A stretch of DNA of 64,000 nucleotides, taken from Onthophagus taurus (taxonomy: Eukaryota > Arthropoda > Insecta > Coleoptera > Scarabaeidae). Numbering within the stretch: position 1 is the stretch's first letter; each line of letters begins with the position of its first letter. The stretch is from positions 16,802,001-16,866,000 of the forward strand of contig NC_091973.1 in assembly GCF_036711975.1 (NCBI RefSeq). The letters are read 5' to 3'. The notes beneath the pieces are model-generated. The model had not been told where the DNA came from. It saw nothing but the letters and a program-made list of their open reading frames with translations, and ran no database searches. Below are positions 1-11,561 of the stretch, in pieces. The position numbers were made by a program, and so were the translations under genes.

Positions 1-645
1 GCCCCGAACACAAGAGACAATCCATAATCCAGATACCACATTCAACTCCAATCCTTTCTTTTTCACAGTGAGTCGGATGATAATTTTATTTTATTTTTAA
101 CATAACCTACAAAAAGAAAAATCAAAGAACAACTCCCAAGAGTTTCCTATAATTTTGATCAATACTTACTTGTGGGTAAAGATTTATTAGTTTCCTTGAA
201 TAACGTTCATTTATTTAATTCTATTTTTCTTCAACGAGTTTGATGACAACTTAAGACGTCGGCCATTTGTTATTTTCAAAGAACGGTTCTAACGAGTTTT
301 ATCCTACTCTCTCTCTCTCTCAAATAATAAACGGGTTCTCTCTAATATCGATATTTCAGTCGATAACCGCAGTTATCTATTTTATTTAAAAATTTATCTC
401 TCGTAAATAAGCATTGTTATTAAAGTAAATTTAGGAAAACCATTTTTTTTTGTTACTCATAAAACGAGTTAATTTGATTTTGTGTTTAATTAAATGAATT
501 TTTTGTCGAACCTGATTAATTTTCTTTTGAACCTGAACTTGCCCGAAACCCTGAGTTTTTAATAAGAGTCTCTTAAAATTAAAGAAACCCAAATTTATAG
601 TTTAATAACTTGTGTAAAAACACAATTAAAATCACCACAATTATT
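1..645 (+). other. Upstream DNA / candidate 5' LTR of Gypsy-1
   Basis: No gene is visible here. The stretch is AT-rich, holds a short CT microsatellite near 306-320, and ends just before a primer-binding-site-like motif, so its right part should be the 5' LTR of the Gypsy element that follows. A CACCACA ending near 639 would suit an LTR end. I could not match it to the sequence after the element's 3' end, so the LTR boundaries are inferred. The LTR may start before the window. Confidence 0.35.
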
Positions 646-665
646 TGGCGACCAAAACGTGGGGC
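646..665 (+). promoter_or_regulatory. Primer-binding site, tRNA-Lys-like (Gypsy-1)
   Basis: The motif TGGCGACCAAAACGTGGGGC resembles the complement of the 3' end of tRNA-Lys(CUU), with a few changed bases. It lies about 200 bp upstream of the Gag frame, where minus-strand DNA synthesis of an LTR retrotransposon starts. Confidence 0.5.
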
Positions 666-868
666 AGTTCAAAAAAGAAAAGAGAGAGTAAAAACGAGAG
701 GTAGAAAGATAAAGAGAGAGAGAAAACTTAGCGAAAATTTTTATTATAAAAAATACGGTTCTTATTTTGGTAACTAATTTAAGCAAAAACATAAAACAGA
801 TCAGTAAAAGAGTTTTATAAAAGAACAATTCTCGTACGAAATTATTTATTTTAATAAACAAAAACATC

Positions 869-2130
869 ATGTCTGAAGAAAGAGTAACACGAGGAAGAAC
901 TTTAGCGAAGGAAAAGACCAGAGATAGAGGTACAAGCGAGGAAACCTCGATAATAGTAGCCACCACTTCTTCGGGGGATAGAAAAGGAAAAAGTGAAGAC
1001 CGAATCTTAATGGAATTTCTTAAACAAATGCAAGAAAATGTTAATGAAAATCAAAGAAAAAATAAAGAAAGAGCTGCTCAGGATAAAAAAGAAATGATGG
1101 ATAATTTTAATGAAAAAGCAGAGGAAAGACAACGTATAGCTGAAGAAAGAGCAGAACAAAAAGCAGATGAAAGACAACGTATAGCTGAAGAAAGAGCAGA
1201 ACAAAGAACAGAGCAAAATAAAAGAGAAATAATAGAATTATTAAAAAACAACCAACAACTAACAGACGAGAAATTAAACGAATATAAAAGTGAAGTAAAC
1301 CATAAAATTGAAGAAACTAAACTAGAATTACAGAACAGTTTAAAGAGCTTATATGAAAATCAAGTTGGAATTGACGAAAAGATCAAAAAGATAGAAGAAA
1401 ACCAAAATTGTACCGAGGCAAAGTTTGAAAGTCTCAACGAACTAAATTTCAAATTAAATAGAGACATTAATGAAATACAAACCAAAGTCCAAAAAGTAGA
1501 CATACAACAAGAGAATATAAGTAAGGAATTAGTCGAGATAAAAGAACAAATTAGTTTACATCAAGATAAAATTCATAAAATAGAATATTATACGACCAGT
1601 TTAGAGGGAAAAATTGACAATGAAACCACTAATTTAAAAAGTTCACTTGAAAATTATAAAGGAGAAGAAAAACTTAAATTGGAATTACTGGAAAATGAAC
1701 TTAAAAAATTAAAAAGAGTGGGAATAAATATCAATAATATTGACCAGAATAAAATCAATCCTTACTTAAAACCTGAAATGTGGCCCCGATTTAAAGGTAG
1801 TTCAGATAAACTTCAACCAATGACATACTTAAACAACATTATTAGACTGAAGAAATTTCTGATCCCAAAATTATACTAAATTTGATCCGATTGACGTTCA
1901 AGAAAAATGTAACAGTTTAGAAGATTTCCAGAGAGAATTTGTTAATCAATATTGCAGTAGAAGTCAGCAGGATAGAGTTAAAGTACGACTGTTGATTGGG
2001 AAATACCGAGAAAATTATGGAAGTAGGGAAAACTACGCATGTGACACGTTTAATCGCTGTAAATTTGTAGAAAGATTAGACGAATCGACAATCACCAAAT
2101 TTATTAAACCATTTTGTACTATCAGATAAC
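869..2130 (+). pseudogene. Gypsy-1 Gag, frameshifted (coiled-coil and capsid part)
   Basis: The first frame (869-1879) gives 336 residues that are highly charged and Lys/Glu-rich with heptad-like spacing, so an extended coiled coil is expected. Residues about 85-115 hold a direct duplication of an R-Q-R-I-A-E-E-R-A-E-Q unit. The frame ends at 1879. A capsid-like stretch continues in another frame to about 2130, with Arg/Lys-rich helices, which shows a frameshift. The protein would have formed the particle of a Gypsy retrotransposon. Assignment rests on position between the primer site and the protease/RT region rather than on a strong sequence motif. Confidence 0.6.
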
Positions 2131-2160
2131 CAATTACTCGTATGTCAGAACATAACGAAA

Positions 2161-3026
2161 ATGACACAACTCATGGAAATTTTAAGACGATTGGATGACT
2201 TTAGTGAACAGCAAAGAAGGAAAAATAATATTTACAATAAACCTAAGTTAAGAAACGAAAACCACTATCCTAATCAACACGGAAATGGAAACAACAATAA
2301 TAAAACTACTAACCTAAATAACAACAACCAAAACAATTACCATAACTACAACAATTACAACAAGAATAATTACAGAAATCACAATAACGAAAATAATTAT
2401 AACTATAACTATAAAAATGAAAATCATAATGGAAATGGAAATAATTTTTCCAGAGGAAACAGAGATAATGAACATTATAACCGTAATTATCAACCAAATA
2501 CATATAGACCACAAAATTATCCACGACTTGGATTTCAACCACGAGGACAGACAAATTTTAATCAGGGAAGGAATTCATTTGGACCAGATGAACGTACTCC
2601 AAATAATACTAATATAAACGTGATAAACACTCGCAGACAAGAAGATGATCGCTGGAATAAAGAAGAGATGACCATTGCAGAGATACATGACCACGGTCAA
2701 AATGAAAAAAAAAACGTCAAATTAACTAATGAACTACAAACAATTTTAAAAGAACCCGATAATAAGATTCTATGTATTAACCAATTTAATTTAAACAACC
2801 CTAAGAAATTTTACGATAATCCACATAATTTTTTAAATTTTCCTGATGAAGAGGAAATCTTATATAATTTAATTCCAAAAATTGAAATACGAATTCGAAA
2901 TTTAACCATAAAAGCAATTATCGGCACAGCAGCAGAAATTTCACTAATAAATAAAGACATGGCATCGAAAATAGAAAATTTAGAAAACATTTTAGAAAAA
3001 ATTAAGAAGATCGATTTAATAACGGC
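2161..3026 (+). pseudogene. Gypsy-1 Gag C-terminus (Asn-rich) and start of protease
   Basis: Residues about 20-120 are dominated by Asn, with Tyr, His and Gly, and Arg/Gly runs follow. It is a low-complexity nucleocapsid-like region with no CCHC knuckle. Near residue 255 the retropepsin motif appears, but the expected catalytic D-T-G reads G-T-A, so the active-site Asp is gone. The frame is then cut after Leu-Ile-Thr-Ala by a solo LTR insertion. The second half of the protease lies beyond that insertion in the frame expected once the LTR and one target copy are discounted. Overall this is a dead Gypsy gene. Confidence 0.7.
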
Positions 3027-3340
3027 TGTTTGAATTCTTATAATTTTTATTACTTAGTTTTAGTTTTCAATTCGAATTTTCCTTTTCGTTCATAATTTCG
3101 TTCTTTTGTATGTTGTCTTTGTATTCATGTTACGCGTGCGTCTTGTCAAAAACCTGTATATTTGTAAAAATACCTGTATCGAGTCAGTCAGTCGATTAAA
3201 AGTCTTGAAAAGAGCGTGAATTTCGTCGTTTTATTGAATACATCAAGTTATAAGTTTTGTTGAGTTTCGAGTGAAAAAAGAGGACATTTTCGTTTAATTC
3301 GATAAGTATAAAACTTTCAATTTTTGAATTATTCTAAACA
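3027..3340. mobile_element. Solo LTR inserted in the Gypsy-1 protease
   Basis: A 314-bp segment starts TGTTTG and ends CTAAACA, with short inverted ends TGTTT/AAACA. It is flanked by the 5-bp direct repeat ACGGC (3022-3026 and 3341-3345). It has no coding capacity, and the retropepsin reading frame is consistent on its two sides. This is the signature of an LTR retrotransposon insertion reduced to one LTR by recombination. It does not match the LTRs of the other elements in this window, so its parent family lies elsewhere. Confidence 0.85.
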
Positions 3341-3343
3341 ACG

Positions 3344-4770
3344 GCAAAAAAGAAGAAAATGGGACAGATAGGAGAGAAAATTTTTGTTAATGTAATCATC
3401 AAAGATAAAGCTTATTTAATGGAATTTTACATATTTGAAGGAATGACACACGATTGTTTAATAGGGATAGATAACATCAAAAGAAACGACATGATCTTAA
3501 ATTTTGAAGAAAATTATTTAGAAATAAAAGGGAATAAAATGGAATTTGATTCAATCGTAGCAACAGAAATTTTAGTAATTGAGGAAAAGTTGAAAGAAGA
3601 AAAAAAGGAAATAGAACGAGGTTTCGAGAAAGAAAAGAAATATGAGTTAATAAGTGATAATAAAAGGATTAATTATATAAATAAAAGTGAATTATATGAA
3701 AACGAATTCGATGAAAATGATTATTATGATATTAAAAATGAGTATTATGAGGAAAATGAAGTAAAAGGTAAAAATAAAATAAAAAGTGAAATTATTACTG
3801 AAGAAAATAAAGTTGAGCACATAGAAAAGTTAATAAAAGAGTTAGAATTGGAAGATGAATGTAAAGAGAATTTGAAAGAAATGCTACTAAGAGATTCTAT
3901 AATCTACAATGAAGAAATAACGTTTGCCAAAGGTTATGAACACAAGATTTTGATAGAAGATGAAACACCTTTGAAAAGTAATAGTTATCCCATACCATTC
4001 CATTATCGTGAACAAGTAACTTACGAAATAAACAAATTAATCGACCAACAGATTATCGATAGATCAACATCATATTTTATAAGTCCGATCGTTATAGTAA
4101 AGAAATCAGACAATAGCCTTCGAATTTGTCTTGATGCCAGAGAAATTAACAAGCGTATAAAACCAGGGTTTGAAACACCACAAACTATAGACATCCTGAC
4201 TGCTAAATGTGGAAAAAGCAAAATTTATACAAAAATCGACTTAAAATCAGCTTTTTGGTTAATCAAACTAGAAGAAGAATCTAAGAAATTTTGTGCTTTC
4301 AACATAAATGGAAACATTTATCAATTTAAAGTCGCACCTTTTGGGTTAAAATGTAGTCCATCGGCATTAATAAGGTTCCTACATAGAATTTTAAACGAAT
4401 TTGAGAGTTTTTGCATACATTATTTCGATGACATATTGATATTTTCCGAGACCATTGAAGAACATATGATACATTTACAAATTATATTGTCTACCTTAGC
4501 TGAAAACGGTATGAAAGTGAATATCCAAAAATCAAAATTTTTTCAAAAAGAAGTCAAATATTTAGGCCATTTAATCAACGAACAAGGAATAAAATTAGAC
4601 CCAGAAGGAGTAAAACAAATCCAAAATTTTCCGAGACCAAAAAAGATAAGAGATGAGAGGTTTCTTAGGACTTTTAAATTACTATCATCGATTTATTCCT
4701 AAATATGCCGAGAAAATTTTACCTCTACTTCGTTTATTGAAGAAAAATGTAGTTTCGAGATGGGCGGACT
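3344..4770 (+). pseudogene. Gypsy-1 Pol: end of protease and reverse transcriptase
   Basis: After the solo LTR the frame gives the C-terminal protease half (an Ile-Gly-Ile-Asp motif near residue 35 of the downstream frame). A long acidic linker and a Ty3/Gypsy reverse transcriptase follow. RT motifs include L-R-I-C-L-D, K-I-D-L-K-S-A-F, the P-F-G-L block and the polymerase motif Y-F-D-D, then Y-L-G-H-L-I. A frameshift near 4660 moves the connection region ([10 protein letters not shown]) to another frame. The coding sequence stops near 4770, where BEL-1 interrupts the element, and resumes with RNase H about 6 kb downstream. Confidence 0.85.
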
Positions 4771-5187
4771 GACAGGTAACTACACATTAGAAACAGGACT
4801 CTGTAACCAACGGAAAACGGAAGAAGGCATAGTGCTTCATTATTGTACCGCGGCGCCGCGACCTTCAATCTAGAAGGGGTACCAAACGCGGGTTGAATAC
4901 AGAATTGTAGATCAGAATTCCCCTAAATGACAATCAGCTGAATGATTCAGCGAAATGAAAATATGCGCAATGAAATTAAGTGACTGTATTGTAAAGTATT
5001 TGAATGCTAAAGTTGCCAGTACAAGGAACAAATACAGTGTACATAGTGAAATGAATCGGTTATTAATATGTGTTGAACGAAAATTAAAGTTTGAACGTAA
5101 GTACTCATAGAATTCACATTAAAAATAGAAAATTTTACGTTAACAATATGCAAGGAAATTGTTAAATTTTTTTTTTTTTTTTTAACA
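4771..5187 (-). other. BEL-1 3' non-coding region
   Basis: No gene is visible. The stretch holds a GC-rich spot near 4850-4860 and a 16-bp poly-T run near 5168. By position it should contain the BEL-1 3' LTR, but I found no long match to the sequence beside the BEL-1 primer site. One 10-bp match (ACGCGGGTTG) to 10.73 kb is too little to define an LTR pair. Confidence 0.35.
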
Positions 5188-5514
5188 AGGAAGTAAACAT
5201 AATTTCACCAATGGTCGAACTAAAGTGGTAGTTGAAGTCTTTATGGTAGCTACGCGTACCTAACCATCCTTTCCAGGATGAAGCTCAGTTATTCTTGCTA
5301 GAAGCCATTTCGAAGGGGGCAATCGCTCGTCCTTAACTAGTACCAAATCTCCAATAGCCGGTAAGTTTTTTCCCTTGAACCATTTAGTTGAGTTTTGTAC
5401 AGATTGAAGATAGAAATCTTTCCACCTCTTCCAGAATTCCTCAACCAAACGTCGGAGATGTTGATATCGAGTGAGGCGGGATACCTTTTCATCCAGAAGA
5501 GACGGCTCAGGCAC
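5188..5514 (-). pseudogene. BEL-1 Pol C-terminal domain (DUF5641-like)
   Basis: The frame encodes the tail typical of BEL/Pao polyproteins after integrase: a Trp-rich F-W-K-R-W block, G-D-L-V-L-V-K-D and the H-P-G-K-D-G motif. It is out of frame with the integrase upstream (frameshift near 5510). An in-frame TAG directly follows H-P-G-K-D-G, and similar coding continues to about 5188 as V-R-V-A-T-I-K and R-P-L-V-K-L. BEL-2 in this window carries the same domain intact, which supports the call. Confidence 0.8.
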
Positions 5515-8332
5515 TACGGAAATGGGATGATGTTATTACATCGTAGTTACTCGGATCATCTGAAACAGCACAAAGTGGTCTCGAATTTAAAATAGCCTTA
5601 ATCTCAATTAGAACAGTTGTAAATTCTTCGTAGGTTAGTAGAGTGGAGCCGACAACTTTTCTAAGATGGTTTTTCACGGATCGGACCCCAGCCTCCCACT
5701 TTCCACCAAAATGAGGTGCTGCAGGTGGGTTGAATTTCCACCCAGTTCCATCATTGCTTAATAAGTCGACAACCCCTTTCCAGTCCTTGGAAGCCGCGGA
5801 GAACAACGATCTCAATTCTCGATCCGCGCCGACGAGGTTGGTTCCGCAATCGCTGTATAAACACTGGCATAATCCACGGCGTTCAGTAAAACGCTTATAG
5901 GCTGCCATGAATCCAGCGGTCGAATAGTCAGTAGCCACCTCCAAGTGGATTGCCGAGGTGGCTAAACAAACAAACAGTATTAAATAGCTCTTATAAGATT
6001 TACAACCTCGTCCGCGAAATGTTGTCAATAAAAAGGGACCAGCATAGTCGACTCCTGTATGCAAAAACGGCCTCGATGGAATTACGCGTGCGGGCAGTAG
6101 CTGTCCCATCAATTGTTGGCTGGTCTCGGCTCGGAGTCTCACGCAAACGATACATTGTTGGATGAATGATCGTACCGGAATCCGTCCTCCAACTATCCAA
6201 AACCGTCGCCTTATGTAGGACAAAGTGAGCTGAGTACCACCATGAAAAGTCCTCCGATGATGTGAATCGATGATTAATGTTGTCAGATGAGAAGTCTTTG
6301 GAATTATCATCGGATGCTTCTCGTCCCAATCAAGAGAAGCGAATCGGAGGCGTCCAGTAATTCTCAGGATGTCATTACCATCAATAAACGGGGTGAGTCG
6401 AAATAAAGGGCTTGATTTGGATATCGGTTTTCCGGCCTTAAGATCATGAATTTCCTGTTGAAATTGAATTCGTTGTTCCTCGCGAACCCAAAACAAAAGA
6501 GCAAAATCAATCTCAGCAGGAGAAAGCGAGCCTGAAACAGAGTCTCTTTTAAATTTATTAACAAATCGAAAACACCAAGCAGTTATTCGTAAAAATTTGA
6601 TTAAAGATGAGTATTTGGTTTTCAAACCCCAGTTCGAAACGGCACCAACATGAGCAGTCACTCTGGAACGTCTTTCATTATCAGCGTCTGGTGAAGAAGA
6701 AGGTCGTAGAGAAGGCCAGCGGGTGGACGATTGGGAGAGCCAAGAAGGTCCGCGCCACCAGAGGGAGTTGTCCTGAAGTTGTAAAGCAGGAACTCCACGG
6801 GAAACCAAGTCGGCGGGGTTGTCCTTGGTTGAAACGTGAGACCAGCGGGCCTCGGGCAAGTCCTGGAACGCACGAACTGAAGCATCAGCGAATCCGTGGA
6901 TCTCTACGGAATTGGTATTATTATGAGTACCAATCCAACGCGGAACGCGAATAGCAGGGACATTGTAAAAGTCTTTTAAAAAGGAGATCCAATTTTTAGT
7001 TAGATCAGAAGGGAACTCCTCGTCCCAATCGAGACCAAGGATCCAGAGTTCTTGCATGAAGATCTTCGCGGTGATTATAAATGGCGATAATAAACCGAGG
7101 GGATCATACAAACGCGCGATGAAGGAAAGGACCGACCGTTTGGTAAGTCTATTCAAAGTTTCACTCGCTTGACTCAACACGAACAAAAATTCATCAGTTT
7201 CATTGTTCCAGATCAATCCCAAAGCCCTTGGGGCATCATCCCCTCTTAAATCTACTGTTACGGTATGAGAAACATCGCTTGGGGAAAGCTGTACGAGAAC
7301 GTCTGGATGGTTCGACATCCACTTCCGAGCATGAAAGCAGCCCGCCATAACAATCGTTTGTACTTGAGATATGACTTTCTGGGCTTCAGAAACACTATCA
7401 GCACCTGACAAAATATCGTCGACGTAGGTATCCTTCAGAAGAATCGCTGCACCATTTGGTTGATCACTGGAATGTTGCTGTGCTAACAGACGAAGACAAC
7501 GAATAGCCAAAAACGGAGCGCAATTTAAACCGTAAGTGACTGTGGTCAATTCGTAAGTTTTTATTTCTTCCGAAGGGCTATCTCGCCAAACTATTCGTTG
7601 GTAATGTAAATCATCGGAATGGATCTTAATTTGGCGATACATCTTTTCCAGATCACAAGCAAATACGATTCTATGTCTTCGCCAACGAAGAAGAACATCG
7701 ACCAACTCGGTCTGCAACTTGGGTCCAATGTGCAAACAATCATTCAGTGTAATACCGTTAGAAGTTTGAGCTGATCCATTAAAAACTACTCTTAATTTCG
7801 TGGTTGTACTTGACTCGCGAATAACACCGTGGTGAGGTAAGTAATAATTCGGAATATTTGCATTCGTTGATATGGGGATCATGTGTCCAAGCGAAACATA
7901 CTCATTCATAAATTCGTGATACGAAGCTGAAAGGTTTTCATTTTTCAGAAATCGGTGTTCCAAACGATAAAAGGAGCTCACTGCGAGATCATAAGAACTT
8001 CCGAGTGTTGATGGGGATTTTTTGAAAGGTAACCGCACCATGAAACGACCGTTAACTTCGCGAGAATATGTCCGAAGGAAGTGATTTTCGCAATCACGTT
8101 CATCTGATGATAATCGGTGTTCAGGAAGGGAATCGTCTTCTTGTTTCCAGAATCTTTGAATAGTCTCAATCAGAGCTCGGTCAACTGAACATTGAAACCC
8201 GTAAACAGTGTTGTTAGTTGCAGCCGGACAATCGATCGCTCCAAAAAGAATCCAGCCAATAGAAGTTTCTTGTGCAACCATGAGATTGTTATTGAATTTT
8301 TTAATTTGATTTAAAAGAATCTTGGAATAAAA
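5507..8332 (-). pseudogene. BEL-1 Pol: reverse transcriptase, deleted RNase H, integrase
   Basis: The open stretch of 924 residues (from 8281) has a BEL/Pao RT with D-L-E-K-M-Y-R-Q-I, V-T-Y-G-L-N-C-A-P-F and the catalytic Y-V-D-D. The RNase H domain starts at F-A-D-A-S but jumps directly to the R-W-x-H-V-S-T-K-D-N-P-A-D-L end, so about 100 residues present in BEL-2 are missing. Integrase follows with a zinc-binding H/C region, G-V-D-Y-A-G-P-F (first Asp), S-D-C-G-T-N (second Asp, usually S-D-N-G) and W-E-A-G-V (Glu). The frame is continuous with the Gag-protease frame except for one in-frame TAG. It is not a working polymerase. Confidence 0.85.
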
Positions 8333-9682
8333 CTATACCCCAAGGATTAGGTCGATTCGTTTATCGCACTCAAAATCTGGATCGGCTAAAGGAAGATTCT
8401 TCACCTGAACTGGTAAGTTATTTGACAATCGCTTTGGAAGATAAGTTGTTAGTTTTGGTAACAGCAATGTTTCTTCAAGAAATGAAATTGAAGGATTCAA
8501 TCGAGACACTAATTTAATGGAAACAAGTCCGTTTGAAGTACATGTGCGTTTTGAGCCAACTCCATTAATAGGAACACAAGCTGCACGTCTAGGAAGGTGT
8601 AACTGTTGAGCCAGTGATTCACTGATAAACGACACTTCCGACCTTTGGTCAATCAATGCGCGGACTGTAAAGGATTCATCATGGAGAGACAAAACTTGTA
8701 TTAAAGCAGTAGCTAGTAAAACCGGAGTGTTTATGTGAAGCGAATGTACTGTATGACTTGTTGAAGGCAAATTTGATGTGTTAGTAGCAAGAGGTTTCGA
8801 TATAACTGTTGAAGGTTTGTTTAATTTTTCTGGAGGAAGTTCGTGTAAAACTGTATGATGTTGATCTTGGCAGATTCTGCACCTTTTTTCGCTTTTACAA
8901 GTTGTAATGGAATGAAAGCCAAGACAATTATAACAAAGTTTCTTCCTTATGACGAATTCGGATCGTTGTTTTGGATTTTTTGAGAGAAAATTTTGGCATC
9001 GGGACAAGTAATGTGGATTGTTACACAACGCACAACGAGAAGTGTAAGGTGAGGCATTATGCGATTTGACATGAAAATTTTTCGAATTTTTTAGTCCAAT
9101 ATTGATATTTGTAGGTTTTTTGCTAGAATTTTTCTCGATAGCCTCGAGAGTTAATACACGCGACGAAAGGAACTCAAGTAATTCGCTGTACTTAGAGGGA
9201 TTTCGATGATCGCCAACGGACTTTTCCCAATCCTTCATGGAATCTTGATCGAGTTTCTTGACAACCAAATAAACCAGTAGGGGGTCCCAGTGCTTGATAT
9301 CACAACCCAAGGACTCTAAAGCTGCTAAAGCTTCTTCGATTTCAGCGATGAGGCGACTTAGTTCTGATGCGGATTCGTTTTTGATATTTTTTGTGTTAAA
9401 TAAACGTGCCACCTGAGTATCGACTAAAATTCGAAGATTTTCGTAGCGATGGACAAGCAACTTCCAGGCTCTATCAAAATTATTGTTAGTAATTGAAAGA
9501 TTTTTAACTAATTGAGCTGGTTCATCCACCAAACTCATTTTTAGATACTGGAACTTTTCTACCCCGGAAAGATTTGGATTCTTGGAGACCATTGTAACAA
9601 ATAAATCGCGAAACTGAGCCCATTCCGCGTAAGCTCCGTTAAAAACAGGCAAGCTAATACGAGGCAATTGACGAGGTTGCAA
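8333..9682 (-). pseudogene. BEL-1 Gag (DUF1759) and protease (DUF1758)
   Basis: The frame gives 449 residues. Residues 1-180 form the BEL/Pao Gag core that starts with a L-P-V-F-N-G motif. Cys/His knuckles follow at about 210-285 (C-x2-C-x4-H-x4-C type). The aspartic protease at about 350 reads A-L-I-D-Q-R-S-E: BEL proteases usually have a D-Q-G or D-S-G triad, so the Gly is replaced by Arg. The frame ends in an in-frame TAG at 8333-8335 before the RT region. The 22 codons back to the upstream TGA at 9749-9751 are open, so one ancestral polyprotein was broken by point mutations. Confidence 0.85.
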
Positions 9683-9748
9683 CGTTGTACTGGTGTCAGT
9701 CGAGACCTTGGCCGGTGGAGGAGATGGAGATGCAGGGGTTTCTAGCTC

Positions 9749-10057
9749 TCAGAGGAACTCGAAGATAGCTCCTTTAGCTTCGATATAAGCTTCTTCACAT
9801 GAAGTGAAAACATCCTCTTTGAAATAAACCGTTTCGGAAAGAGTAGTACGATATTGGAGCAGGAATAAATGATTTGTTTTGAATTCTTCCCAACACTCAG
9901 CTAACCTCTCTAATCGCGCTTGAACGATACCGACAGTTCTTTTTGGCAATGCTAATTTTTTAATATTCGTGATAGTACGCGAAATCGAACCGAATAAGTC
10001 ATTTTGACGTTCGAATACAGATTCTGAGTCCTTTTCTCTATCACCGGACTTTGACAT
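9749..10057 (-). pseudogene. BEL-1 Gag N-terminus
   Basis: This 102-residue frame starts M-S-K-S-G-D and includes an R-x-L-x-R-L-A-x-C-W-E helix. Such helical N-terminal segments precede DUF1759 in BEL/Pao Gag. It ends at a TGA, and the same frame then reads through a Pro/Ser-rich linker to the next Gag segment. The ATG at 10057 is the first in frame after the leader and primer site. Confidence 0.75.
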
Positions 10058-10829
10058 CGCAAATCAGAATAAATGGAAAAACACGGTAATATAGTCTTTA
10101 TTATTAGAATGTGAATCAATAAGACACAAGACGCGCGCGGATTATTGTTCGAGTACAGTTGCAACGCTTTCAAAGAAATAATGAAGGAGATAAGAAATCC
10201 CAGAAACGTTAAGCACGACACGAACGATTAAAATTCGCGGTCCGAACAACTGAACTGTCTTGTGAATTGTTTAAAATTGTTTAATTATTAATATCACTAT
10301 AAGTTCCCTTTTTAGAAGGGGGAAGTTAGCGTTTTAAATGGAAAAACCCGACCGAGCGAGACCTTTAATATGGCCGTCGAAGATCACGCTGTCTTTTAAT
10401 TTTTATCGTGAAAAATTGACAAAATTCGATTTTCGATTCGATAGCGAGATGCATCCGGCTCGAAGGACCAAAATGTTTATTAATTTTGCGAATTATTCGT
10501 AATTGTTCTCTTATTAATTTTATAACTCACTGACCTTTAAATTCGGGACGGGTTTTTAACTTCCAAAACGCTTGAAGACTGGACAACAAGAGGATTTATT
10601 AAGAACAGGACATCGAATATATACCGTACAAACAGGTTTACAAATGGTCGAATTTCGAATATTTACAACAAATAACATGAAATATATACAACAAATAAGG
10701 TTTTATAATACATTTATGTACAACGCGGGTTGCGAGTTAAGGCAACGAAATAAAGAAATTAAAAAAAAAAAAGGTTGAAATGTAATTAAAATAATAATTA
10801 ATATTATATATAAAAAAAATAAACGTAAA
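10058..10829 (-). other. BEL-1 leader and candidate 5' LTR
   Basis: There is no gene here. From right to left on the minus strand it holds a candidate 5' LTR (10474 to at most 10829, beginning TGTTTATTAA as read on the + strand), the primer site, and about 400 bp of untranslated leader. The right LTR edge cannot be fixed because no second LTR copy is recognisable. AT-rich DNA near 10770-10820 runs into the resumed Gypsy-1 frame. Confidence 0.45.
10454..10470 (-). promoter_or_regulatory. Primer-binding site, tRNA-Tyr-type (BEL-1)
   Basis: On the minus strand the sequence reads TGGTCCTTCGAGCCGGA, the complement of the tRNA-Tyr 3' end including CCA. BEL-2 has the same site at 26684, so the two BEL elements share a primer type. 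Confidence 0.8.
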
Positions 10830-11561
10830 GTTCTGAACAAAGAAGCTTTCCAAAATATCAAGAAAAATTTCATTAATCAATTGCTCTTATTTAAACCCGA
10901 TTTTACAATACCGTTTATTTTAAAGTGTGATGCTTCAAATTTTGCTATCGCCGGAGAACTGTTACAAGGCATAGAAGAGAAAGAAGTTCCTATACAATTT
11001 GTAGCAAGAATTTTAAAACCCTGCGAAATTAAATACTCCATAACGTCAAAAGAAATGTTAGCTATAATATATTCAATTACTAAACTTAGACATTTTCTAC
11101 TAGGAAAAAAATTCACTATAGAAACAGACCATATAGCACTCATCAGTATTTTACAGGGGAGAATAGACAATAACCGTGTCTATCGATGGAGTTTATTATT
11201 AAATGAATACGATTTCGATATTGTTTATCGCCCTGGAAAAGAAATGATAATACCAGATATTCTAAGCCGAAAATTTGTTCATAAATCATCTACAGAAATC
11301 ATAATTTTAAATAATCGTGGTTTTTGGTCCGAAAGAAAAATTAAAGAGATACAATCAAGTGAAAAAATAGACTCAATCATTAAAAGAATTAAAGAACAAG
11401 GAACATTTGAGGGATATTTTTTAGAAGACAATTTTTTAAAGAAGTTAGTAGGGAATAAGAAGTTATTTGTCATAACGAAAGAATACCTTTCTGAAATTTG
11501 TCTAAGGATACATCAAGAATTTAAACATATAGGGGGGGAGAAAAACATGGTTAATAATTAG
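10830..11561 (+). pseudogene. Gypsy-1 Pol: RNase H and integrase zinc-binding start
   Basis: This continues the Gypsy-1 polyprotein after BEL-1. RNase H features are L-K-C-D-A-S-N-F-A-I, the S-K-E-M-L-A-I block, I-E-T-D-H and the R-P-G-K-E-x-x-x-P-D-x-L-S-R end, typical of Ty3/Gypsy. The His pair of the integrase zinc finger (H-Q-E-F-K-H) lies at the end. The frame breaks at 11561 in the middle of the zinc-binding motif. The first half of the polyprotein lies 6 kb upstream. Confidence 0.85.

Larger units (their letters stand above)
4771..10829 (-). mobile_element. BEL-1, degenerate BEL/Pao retrotransposon nested in Gypsy-1
   Basis: It separates Gypsy-1 RT (left) from Gypsy-1 RNase H (right) and carries BEL/Pao Gag, protease, RT, RNase H remnant and integrase on the minus strand. 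The primer site is tRNA-Tyr-like. In-frame stops at 9749-9751, 8333-8335 and near 5260, a frameshift near 5510 and an internal RNase H deletion show it is old. The left flank and right LTR candidate do not align convincingly, so exact ends and target duplication are unresolved. A shared CTGA at the two Gypsy-1 edges is only suggestive. Confidence 0.8.

Noticed and set aside
2309-2554. Cys/Tyr-rich minus-strand frames opposite the Asn-rich Gag
   Set aside because: They are mirror images of low-complexity AAT/AAC codons and have no independent support.
5950-6954. Plus-strand frames of 71 and 115 residues opposite BEL-1 Pol
   Set aside because: They are antisense to RT/RNase H/integrase coding with conserved motifs on the other strand.
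4880-10740. BEL-1 LTR pair based on the shared ACGCGGGTTG
   Set aside because: Only about ten bases match and the surrounding sequence does not align, which is insufficient for LTRs.
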